Positions 1 through 6,196 of a DNA stretch of 6,196 bases are shown in pieces. Position numbers and translations under genes: made by a program. How positions within the stretch are numbered: position 1 is the first letter of the stretch; the number at the start of each line of letters is the position of its first letter. Below the pieces are notes generated by a model. It saw nothing but the letters and a program-made list of their open reading frames with translations, ran no database searches and was not told the DNA's origin. The stretch is from Zavarzinia sp. (GTDB taxonomy: Bacteria > Pseudomonadota > Alphaproteobacteria > Zavarziniales > Zavarziniaceae). The stretch is taken from assembly GCA_028694545.1 (NCBI GenBank), contig JAQVKV010000157.1, positions 1 to 6,196 on the forward strand, read 5' to 3'.

Positions 1-1288
1 TGCGCTCCTTCCAGTCCTTGTCAGGCATGAGGCCCGACTTCTCGCCCGGCAGCTCGAGGCCCAGCTTCTCGCCGAGGCCGAACTTGCGCGCGAATGTCGC
101 CAGGCGCTCGATGCCGAGCTTGCGCGCGACGTCGTAGAAGAAGCAGTCGCAGGACTGCTCCAGCGCCGCCTGCACATCGACCCAGCCGTGCCCGCCCTTG
201 CGCCAGCAGTAGAACGTATGGGTACCGAGCTTCATCGAACCCGGGCAGAACACGGTGTACCCCGGCTGGATAACCCCGGCGTCGAGCGCCGCCAGCCCGA
301 CCACCATCTTGAAGGTGGAGCCGGGCGGATATTGGCCGCTGATGGGCTTGTTGGTCAGGGGATTGCGCTCGTTGGTGCTGAGCGCCTTCCATTCGGTCTT
401 GGACAGACCCAGGTTGAAGGGCGTGGGATCGAAGCCGGGGGAGGAAGCAAGCGCCAGCACCTCGCCCGTATGGACGTCCATGACGACGGCGGCGCCACTT
501 TCCTCGCCGAGACGCTGATAGGCATAGCGCTGCAGATCAAGATCGACTCCGAGGACGACATCAGCCCCCGCCTCGCCCTCGTCGCGCGACAATTCGCGGA
601 TCATGCGGCCGTAGGCGTTGACCTCGACCTGGGAAGCGCCGGCCTTGCCCCGCAATTCGGTGTCGAAGGTCCGCTCCACCCCGTTCTTGCCGATCCTGAA
701 GCCCGGCAGTTGCAGCACGGGATCGCTGGAGCCGGCGAGATCCTGTTCCGAGACCGAGGCGACATAGCCGATGACATGGGCAAGCTCGACGCCATAGGGA
801 TAGTAGCGCGTCTCGCCCACGTCCGGCTGGATACCCGGCAGTTCGGGGCTGTGGACGTTGATGGCGGCGAACTCCTGCCAGCTCAGGTTCTCGAGCACGG
901 TCACGGGCATGAAAGCGCGGGCCCGCGCCATCTCGCGCCGGATGCGGCGCAGCTGATGTTCCGAGATCGGCACAATGGCATTGAGACCGGTCAGGGTGGC
1001 ATCGACATCATCCGATTGTTCGCGGATGAGGACGACGCGGAAATTCTGCCGTCCGGTCGCCAGCTCGTTGCCGAAACGGTCGAGGATGCGGCCCCTTGTA
1101 GGCGCGATCAGGCGCAGGTTGATGCGATTGTCCTCGGCCAGCGTCTGGTATTTCTCGCCCTGGAGGACCTGGAGCTGATACATGCGCCCGCCGAGGACGC
1201 CGAGCAGGCAAAGCTGCCCGCCCGCCAGGAGCAGGGCCCGGCGGGTGAAGGTCTTGGCGCGGAGATTGTCGTTCTTCTCGTTGTTCAA
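1..1288 (-). CDS. mrdA: Penicillin-binding protein 2 (peptidoglycan D,D-transpeptidase of the elongasome), 3' end cut by the window
   Basis: This gene encodes the class B penicillin-binding protein that cross-links new side-wall peptidoglycan together with RodA and MreBCD. It is anchored in the inner membrane with its catalytic domain in the periplasm. The window holds 429 codons; the family is usually about 600-650 residues, so the C-terminal third, including the KTG motif, is missing. A short basic N-terminus leads into one membrane segment at about residues 17-36. The PBP dimerisation domain follows, with the conserved stretch APTRGRILDRFGNELA near 62-77. The transpeptidase domain begins around 250. 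The nucleophile motif is S324-T-F-K327 (in PPGSTFKM), and the second motif is S379-C-D381, the SxD form usual for PBP2. The TTG start is chosen because a perfect GGAGG lies 7 nt upstream at 1296-1300 and no better codon is nearby. The start overlaps the mreD stop by 4 nt (TTGA), which suggests translational coupling. Confidence 0.95.
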   Translation of the reverse strand, partial: MNNEKNDNLRAKTFTRRALLLAGGQLCLLGVLGGRMYQLQVLQGEKYQTLAEDNRINLRLIAPTRGRILDRFGNELATGRQNFRVVLIREQSDDVDATLTGLNAIVPISEHQLRRIRREMARARAFMPVTVLENLSWQEFAAINVHSPELPGIQPDVGETRYYPYGVELAHVIGYVASVSEQDLAGSSDPVLQLPGFRIGKNGVERTFDTELRGKAGASQVEVNAYGRMIRELSRDEGEAGADVVLGVDLDLQRYAYQRLGEESGAAVVMDVHTGEVLALASSPGFDPTPFNLGLSKTEWKALSTNERNPLTNKPISGQYPPGSTFKMVVGLAALDAGVIQPGYTVFCPGSMKLGTHTFYCWRKGGHGWVDVQAALEQSCDCFFYDVARKLGIERLATFARKFGLGEKLGLELPGEKSGLMPDKDWKER

Positions 1289-1809
1289 CGGAACGCCTCC
1301 AGCGACTTCAGCCCCCGCACGATCTGGCCGAACAGCCAGCTGACCAGCGGATAGAGCGTGATCGAGAGCAGCGCCTGCATCACGAACGGCCGCGCCTCGA
1401 GCAATTGCGCCGCATGGACCGAGCCGAGCAGCCAGCCCGCCACCGTGGCCAGCACCGCGACGATGCCGAAACCGAACCAGGCGATGCCGAACGTCCGCGC
1501 GGTGAAGACCCGACGTTCCCGTGCCACGAACTGCTGCACCGCGAGCAGGATCAGCGTGCCGAGCCCGATGGGCGCGCCCGACAGCGTATCCTGCAACAGG
1601 CCGATGATGAAGACCGCGGGCGGCGGCAGCAGCGCGGGCTGAAAGATCGTCCAGAAATAGACCAGCATAAGGGTCAGCGCCGGCCCGGCCGCGTCGATGC
1701 CGCTGATGCCGGACGGCGCCACGCCGAGCAACACGCACACAAGGCCGACCAGGGGCGGCACCAGCAGCACGAGGCTGGCCAGCAGGCGGCGCGGCCACGT
1801 CTCCGTCAT
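1285..1809 (-). CDS. mreD: Rod shape-determining membrane protein MreD
   Basis: This gene encodes a small polytopic inner-membrane protein of the elongation complex that works with MreC to link cytoplasmic MreB filaments to the periplasmic wall synthases. The protein is 174 aa, close to the family's usual 160-175. It is almost entirely hydrophobic, with about five predicted membrane spans: roughly 9-30, 43-60, 63-93, 106-129 and 142-165. The loop GLLQDTLSGAPIGLGTL (about 70-86), with an acidic D74, is the recognisable MreD signature. The ATG at 1809 is preferred over upstream in-frame codons because those add an arginine-rich stretch lying inside mreC. Only a weak AGGCG is seen in front of the ATG, overlapping the mreC stop. 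The gene follows mreC after 7 nt and its TGA overlaps the TTG of mrdA, so it is probably translated by coupling within one transcript. Confidence 0.93.
   Translation of the reverse strand: MTETWPRRLLASLVLLVPPLVGLVCVLLGVAPSGISGIDAAGPALTLMLVYFWTIFQPALLPPPAVFIIGLLQDTLSGAPIGLGTLILLAVQQFVARERRVFTARTFGIAWFGFGIVAVLATVAGWLLGSVHAAQLLEARPFVMQALLSITLYPLVSWLFGQIVRGLKSLEAFR
1296..1300 (-). promoter_or_regulatory. Ribosome binding site fixing the TTG start of mrdA
   Basis: On the minus strand GGAGG lies 7 nt before TTG at 1288-1286, inside the last codons of mreD. It is the strongest Shine-Dalgarno match in the window and decides the start in favour of TTG. Confidence 0.7.
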
Positions 1810-1816
1810 GGCGCGC

Positions 1817-2767
1817 CTATTGGCCCGCGGCCGGCGGCTTGGCCTCCGGCGTGGGCACGGCACCCGAGGCCGGCGCCGCGTTCAGCGAAGGCAGCGGCGG
1901 GCCGGTCGGCGGTTCGGGATCGGGAACCGTCCCGATGCCGGCGTCATATTCGACGATCTTCACGAAATCCAGCGTTTCGAAGCGGACCCAGGGACGGATA
2001 CGCACCACGCCGTTCGCGACCGACTCGACCGCGCCGACCGGCAGGCCCGGTGGGAACATGCCGCCGATGCCCGACGTCACCACCCGATCACCCGGATGCA
2101 CCTTGATGCCGCCCGGTAGGTAGGAGAGGCGCGGCAGGCTCGAATTGTCACCCTCGAGCACGCCGCGAACGCCGCTGGTCTCCAGCGCGACCGGCACCCG
2201 GCTGTTCAGGTCGGTAAGCAGCAGCAGGCGCGCCGATTCGGTACCGGCCGCCAGCACCCGGCCGACGACGCCACTGCCCGACAGGCCGACCTGCCCCGCC
2301 TGCACGCCCCGGTCGGTCCCGGTATCGACCACCACGGTGCGCACGAAGGGGCCGCCGCCTTCGGCGATGATGCGGGCGGTGACGAAACGCACGCCGGGTT
2401 CCGCCCGGACGTGGAGCAGGTCACGATAGGTTGCGTTCTCGATCGCGAGGCGCCGCGCGGTCGAGGCCCAGGCGCGCAGACGCTCGTTTTCCTCGCGCAG
2501 GGCCAGGTTCTCCTCATAGAGATTGAACCAGCCGTCGATCGCCGCGATACCCTTCTTCAGGCTGCCCAGCGGCCGCGACGACAGCTCGAGCACCGGCGCC
2601 ATCAGGTCGACCATCACGGCGCGACCACGCTCGATCAGCACCGAGTCGACCTTGCCGAGAATGATCAGCCCGACCGAGAGCAACAGCAGCGCGACGAAGG
2701 CGAAGCGCTGCACCAGCACCTTCATGGGCGCGGCGAAACTGTTGAATCGCGGTTGCGGTTGGCGCAC
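1817..2767 (-). CDS. mreC: Rod shape-determining protein MreC
   Basis: This gene encodes the bitopic elongasome scaffold protein whose periplasmic part binds and activates PBP2. With the GTG start it is 316 aa. A basic N-terminus is followed by one membrane segment at about residues 21-38 (RFAFVALLLLSVGLIILG). A charged heptad-like coiled coil at about 81-118 (LYEENLALREENERLRA and onward) follows, then the beta-rich MreC domain with the conserved segment TSGIGGMFPPGLPVGAV near 231-247. The last 35 residues or so are rich in proline and alanine and probably disordered. The start is GTG at 2767 because AGAGG at 2775-2779 sits 7 nt before it. A TTG two codons upstream would have only one base between it and that site. 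The ATG at 2725 has no visible site. The gene lies 55 nt downstream of mreB and 7 nt upstream of mreD in the same operon. Confidence 0.94.
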   Translation of the reverse strand: MRQPQPRFNSFAAPMKVLVQRFAFVALLLLSVGLIILGKVDSVLIERGRAVMVDLMAPVLELSSRPLGSLKKGIAAIDGWFNLYEENLALREENERLRAWASTARRLAIENATYRDLLHVRAEPGVRFVTARIIAEGGGPFVRTVVVDTGTDRGVQAGQVGLSGSGVVGRVLAAGTESARLLLLTDLNSRVPVALETSGVRGVLEGDNSSLPRLSYLPGGIKVHPGDRVVTSGIGGMFPPGLPVGAVESVANGVVRIRPWVRFETLDFVKIVEYDAGIGTVPDPEPPTGPPLPSLNAAPASGAVPTPEAKPPAAGQ

Positions 2768-2774
2768 GACCAAG

Positions 2775-2779
2775 CCTCT
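2775..2779 (-). promoter_or_regulatory. Ribosome binding site deciding the GTG start of mreC
   Basis: On the minus strand AGAGG is followed by 7 nt and then GTG (2767-2765). The same site would be only 1 nt from the alternative TTG at 2773, so GTG is the better start. Confidence 0.55.
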
Positions 2780-2822
2780 GGCGGGGTGATTCTATCCCCA
2801 ACGAGCTGTGGATGAGTTCCGA

Positions 2823-3960
<1,138 letters not shown>

Positions 3961-4043
3961 TGTGGAATCTTCGTGATCTGCTTCCGGCGGGCGTCCCCGC
4001 GCCCGCTGGCGTCCATATACAAGCCGGCGCCGCTCAGCATAAA

Positions 4044-4055
4044 TTGTCCGGGCAA
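4044..4055. repeat. Imperfect 12-bp palindrome upstream of the first unknown gene
   Basis: TTGTCCGGGCAA reads as an inverted repeat with one non-complementary pair. It lies directly after the CATAAA sequence and 30 nt before the ATG at 4086, a position where a transcription factor could bind. A 12-bp near-palindrome is common by chance in GC-rich DNA. Confidence 0.2.
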
Positions 4056-4085
4056 GCGTGGATTCCCCATGAACGAAATTCGGCG

Positions 4086-4418
4086 ATGCCCACCGAAACA
4101 AGAATCCTGAGCTTCACGACTCCCGAAATCGTGGCCGCCCTGAGCGATTTTCACATGCGCCGGCGAAAGCCGATCCCGTCGGGCAAGGTGCTGGCGCTCA
4201 CCTTCACGCCGCCTCCCGATATTCATGCGACCATCAGGATTCTCCCGGACGGTGCCATGGAGCCGACGGAAATCACCATGAACAGCGAGATCGTCGCGGC
4301 GGCCCTGGTCTTGTACTGCATGAACAGCAACATTCCGCTCCCGGCCCGGGCACGAAAGCACCTGCGGCTGCGGTCCGAGTTTCTCGAACTCGTGTTCAGC
4401 CATACACCGGCGGCCTGA
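4086..4418 (+). CDS. Conserved-looking hypothetical protein, first of a paralogous pair (110 aa)
   Basis: I do not recognise the family or its function. The product is 110 aa, with no signal peptide and no clear membrane span, so it is probably cytoplasmic. It aligns without gaps along its whole length to the product of the next gene, with about 54 of 110 positions identical by hand count. That conservation is the main evidence that both are real genes. The best conserved blocks are EIV.A..xFHxRR..PIPxGKV (about 14-35) and SE.VAAALVxYCxN..IPLPA.ARK.LRL (67-95). These two blocks resemble each other: a helix ending in basic residues, then PIP or IPLP, then a strand. The central part (40-66) reads as beta strands with a PPP turn at 42-44. 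The ATG at 4086 is chosen because similarity to the paralog begins exactly there, although no good ribosome binding site precedes it. It diverges from mreB. Confidence 0.8.
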   Translation: MPTETRILSFTTPEIVAALSDFHMRRRKPIPSGKVLALTFTPPPDIHATIRILPDGAMEPTEITMNSEIVAAALVLYCMNSNIPLPARARKHLRLRSEFLELVFSHTPAA

Positions 4419-4521
4419 AAGCCGGACACCGTTCGCTTTTCCTTAATTCCACCCGTGCGACCATGCCGGAGACGCCGACCGCAGGGATTATTTGGGGACT
4501 GGCGATATTTGGGAACTGGCG
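4419..4521. other. Intergenic spacer between the two paralogs
   Basis: This 103-nt gap has no convincing terminator. A short CCGGC/GCCGG pairing spans the end of the first gene, but no adjacent T-run follows it. No good promoter is seen either. Cotranscription of the pair is therefore possible but not shown. The right end of the gap carries the 17-bp tandem duplication. Confidence 0.4.
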
Positions 4522-4523
4522 AT
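4490..4523 (+). repeat. Two tandem 17-bp units spanning the ribosome-binding region of the second paralog
   Basis: Unit one (4490-4506) reads ATTTGGGGACTGGCGAT and unit two (4507-4523) reads ATTTGGGAACTGGCGAT. They abut exactly and differ at one base (G or A at position 8). The second unit supplies the GGGA seven bases before the ATG and the first two bases of the ATG itself. In the first unit the same GAT is followed by A, so no start codon is formed there. The 17-base period is not a multiple of three, which suggests non-coding sequence and a recent duplication by slippage. Confidence 0.85.
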
Positions 4524-4854
4524 GACCGAGGAAACGAGAAGCATCACCTTCAGTCCGAACGAGATCGTGACCGCGATCGCCGAATTCCATTTCCGGCGCA
4601 AGCTGCCCATTCCGAAAGGCAAGGTCGTCGAGATGAGCTTCACCGCGCCGCCCGAAATCGAGGTTCACCTGAGGATCCAGGGCGAAGGCGAAGCACCGCC
4701 CGCCGAATTCAACCTGAAGAGCGAGACGGTGGCGGCGGCCCTCGTCTTCTACTGCATCAACCGCAGCATACCGCTGCCCGCGCTGGCCCGGAAACAGCTT
4801 CGCCTGCACGGCGACGGCCTGAAACTCCTGATCTCCAACCTGCACCGGCATTGA
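4522..4854 (+). CDS. Conserved-looking hypothetical protein, second of a paralogous pair (110 aa)
   Basis: Function and family are not recognised. It is exactly the same length as the upstream paralog and about half its residues are identical, with no gaps. It contains two similar units. The first is NEIVTAIAEFHFRRKLPIPKGKV at 13-35. The second is SETVAAALVFYCINRSIPLPALARK at 67-91. Predicted strands lie around 36-52 and 92-105. There is no signal peptide, and the alanine-rich helix at 69-80 is too short and too amphipathic to be a confident membrane span. The single cysteine C78 is shared with the paralog. The ATG at 4522 has GGGA 7 nt upstream and gives an N-terminus (M.xETR) that matches the paralog. 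An in-frame TTG at 4492 would add ten residues encoded by the 17-bp repeat and is less likely. The gene converges on ahpF. Confidence 0.82.
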   Translation: MTEETRSITFSPNEIVTAIAEFHFRRKLPIPKGKVVEMSFTAPPEIEVHLRIQGEGEAPPAEFNLKSETVAAALVFYCINRSIPLPALARKQLRLHGDGLKLLISNLHRH

Positions 4855-4862
4855 GCCGGCGT

Positions 4863-4896
4863 GCGCAAGGCACCACTTTCGCGTAGCACCTTGCGC
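4863..4896. terminator. Inverted repeat between convergent genes, possible bidirectional terminator
   Basis: GCGCAAGG at 4863-4870 pairs with CCTTGCGC at 4889-4896, giving an 8-bp stem (9 with a flanking T-G wobble) around an 18-nt loop. It lies 8 nt after the stop of the second paralog and about 30 nt beyond the end of ahpF. No T-run follows on either strand, so it is not a textbook intrinsic terminator. A small CCC-TTC-GGG hairpin at about 4907-4914, followed by AAAGAA, could add to termination of ahpF on the minus strand. Confidence 0.4.
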
Positions 4897-4925
4897 GGCA
4901 CTCGGCCCTTCGGGAAAGAAGCCCC

Positions 4926-6196
4926 TTATTCCGCCGCCGCCGCCACCGGGGCGGAGCTGCGGATCAGGTGATCGAAGGCGCCGAGCGAAGCCTTGGCGCC
5001 CTCGCCCATGGCGATGACGATCTGCTTGTAGGGCACCGTGGTCACATCGCCCGCCGCGAAGACACCGGGGACCGAGGTCTGGCCCTTGGCGTCGACGATG
5101 ATCTCGCCGCGCGGGGTCAGTTCCACGGGGCCGCCCTTCAGCCATTCGGTATTCGGCACCAGGCCGATCTGCACGAAGATGCCTTCGAGGTCGATCTTGT
5201 GCGCTTCGCCGGTCTTGCGGTCCTTGTAGGCCAGGCCCGTCACCTTCTTGCCGTCGCCGATCACCTCGGTGGTCTGGGCCTCCATGATGATCTCGACGTT
5301 CGGCATGCTCTTCAGCTTGCGCACGAGCACGGCGTCGGCGCGCAGCACGTCCATGAACTCGAAGACCGTGACATGGGCGACGATGCCGGCAAGGTCGATC
5401 GCCGCCTCGATCCCGGAATTGCCGCCGCCGATCACCGCGACGCGCTTGCCCTTGAACAGGGGGCCGTCGCAATGCGGGCAATAGGCGACACCCTTCGTAC
5501 GGTACTCCGCCTCGCCCGGGACACCCATCTCGCGCCAGCGCGCGCCGGTGGCCAGGATCACGCTCTTCGAGCGCAGCGTGGCGCCCGATTCGAGCTCGAC
5601 CTCGATCATCTCGCCCGGGGTCAGCTTCTTCGCCCGCTGCAGGTTCATGATGTCGACGTCATAGGACTTCACATGTTCCTCGAGCCCGGCGGCGAGGCGC
5701 GGTCCCTCGGTTTCCTTGATCGAGATGAAATTCTCGATCGACATGGTGTCCAGCACCTGGCCGCCGAAACGCTCGGCCACCACGCCGGTCCGGATACCCT
5801 TGCGCGCGGCATAGATCGCCGCCGCAGCGCCGGCCGGGCCACCACCGACGACGAGGACGTCGAACGCGTCCTTGGCGTTGATCTTCTCGGCCGCGCGCTT
5901 CTCGGCGCCGGTGTCGAGCTTCGCCAGGATCTCGCCCACTTCCATCCGGCCCTGGCCGAAGACGGCGTCGTTCAGATAGACGGTCGGCACGGCCATGATC
6001 TGCAGCTTCTCGACCTCTTCCTGGAAGAGGGCGCCGTCGATCATCTCGTGGCGGATGCGCGGGTTCAGCACCGCCATCAGGTTCAGGGCCTGCACCACCT
6101 CGGGGCAGTTCTGGCACGACAGCGAGATATAGGTGCGGAAGGTGAAATCGCCGTCCAGCGCCTTGATCTGGGCGATCGTGTCGGCATCCACCTTGG
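4926..6196 (-). CDS. ahpF: Alkyl hydroperoxide reductase subunit F, 5' end cut by the window
   Basis: This gene encodes the NAD(P)H-dependent FAD disulfide reductase that passes electrons to the peroxiredoxin AhpC, which reduces H2O2 and organic hydroperoxides in the cytoplasm. The window holds 422 complete codons. Full-length AhpF is about 520 residues, so roughly the first 100 lie beyond the right edge. The GTG at 6191 is an internal valine, since the frame stays open upstream and aligns to the middle of the N-terminal domain. Counting that valine as 1, the N-terminal redox pair is C26-Q-N-C29 in [17 protein letters not shown]. The FAD-binding GGGPAG is at 116-121. The thioredoxin-reductase-like redox centre is C238-P-H-C241. 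The NAD(P)H-binding GGGNSG is at 255-260, and the second FAD motif [15 protein letters not shown] is at 376-390. The thioredoxin-like N-terminal part with CxxC separates AhpF from plain thioredoxin reductase. ahpC is often the upstream neighbour. The short alanine-rich tail is unremarkable. Confidence 0.97.
   Translation of the reverse strand, partial: KVDADTIAQIKALDGDFTFRTYISLSCQNCPEVVQALNLMAVLNPRIRHEMIDGALFQEEVEKLQIMAVPTVYLNDAVFGQGRMEVGEILAKLDTGAEKRAAEKINAKDAFDVLVVGGGPAGAAAAIYAARKGIRTGVVAERFGGQVLDTMSIENFISIKETEGPRLAAGLEEHVKSYDVDIMNLQRAKKLTPGEMIEVELESGATLRSKSVILATGARWREMGVPGEAEYRTKGVAYCPHCDGPLFKGKRVAVIGGGNSGIEAAIDLAGIVAHVTVFEFMDVLRADAVLVRKLKSMPNVEIIMEAQTTEVIGDGKKVTGLAYKDRKTGEAHKIDLEGIFVQIGLVPNTEWLKGGPVELTPRGEIIVDAKGQTSVPGVFAAGDVTTVPYKQIVIAMGEGAKASLGAFDHLIRSSAPVAAAAE

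Noticed and set aside
188..1354. Long plus-strand open frame (388 codons) opposite mrdA
   Set aside because: It is antisense to a clear PBP2 gene and has no recognisable domains. Long open antisense frames are expected in GC-rich coding DNA.
2783..2799. GGGG...CCCC hairpin between mreB and mreC
   Set aside because: Only four G-C pairs plus two A-T pairs across a bulge, with no T-run after it. This is too weak to call a terminator or attenuator within an operon that is normally cotranscribed.
2808..2816. DnaA-box-like sequence TGTGGATGA after mreB
   Set aside because: It has one mismatch to the consensus, stands alone, and has no AT-rich region or further boxes nearby, so chance is the simplest explanation.
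4396..5481. Minus-strand open frame (361 codons) covering both paralogs and part of ahpF
   Set aside because: It overlaps the true ahpF frame out of phase, is highly arginine- and glycine-rich, and covers the two paralogs whose mutual similarity shows that the plus strand is the coding one.
6189..6191. GTG as the start of ahpF
   Set aside because: The frame stays open to the window edge, and known AhpF proteins have about 100 residues before this point, so this codon is an internal valine.

Overview
The window reads as chromosomal DNA from a GC-rich alphaproteobacterium. The basis is the base composition, the alphaproteobacterial look of MreB (346 aa, N-terminus [20 protein letters not shown]) and of the AhpF tail, and the order mreB-mreC-mreD-mrdA. 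A Rhodospirillales-like host is my best guess, but this is a family-level impression made without any database search.

Left part (1-3863, minus strand): a rod-shape operon read right to left, mreB, mreC, mreD, then the first 429 codons of the PBP2 gene (mrdA), which runs off the left edge. The genes are tightly packed: 55 nt between mreB and mreC, 7 nt between mreC and mreD, and a 4-nt overlap between mreD and mrdA. Two starts are non-ATG and are fixed by well-placed ribosome binding sites: GTG for mreC and TTG for mrdA. MreB filaments, the MreC/MreD membrane proteins and the PBP2 transpeptidase form the elongasome, which guides side-wall peptidoglycan synthesis. The usual next gene, rodA, would lie outside the window.

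Middle part (3864-4925): a 222-nt divergent intergenic region, then two plus-strand genes of identical length (110 aa each). They encode paralogous proteins, about 49% identical by hand count, that I do not recognise. Each protein also appears to contain two copies of a helix-then-PxP unit. The second gene is preceded by a 17-bp tandem duplication that includes its ribosome-binding region. A 71-nt convergent gap with an 8-bp inverted repeat separates this pair from the next gene.

Right part (4926-6196, minus strand): most of ahpF, the flavoprotein reductase for the peroxiredoxin AhpC. Its first roughly 100 codons lie beyond the right edge, where ahpC may also be found.

The cell-shape genes and ahpF are ordinary and well conserved. 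The only part that looks little described is the paralogous pair. Nothing here indicates a mobile element, CRISPR array, RNA gene or defence system.
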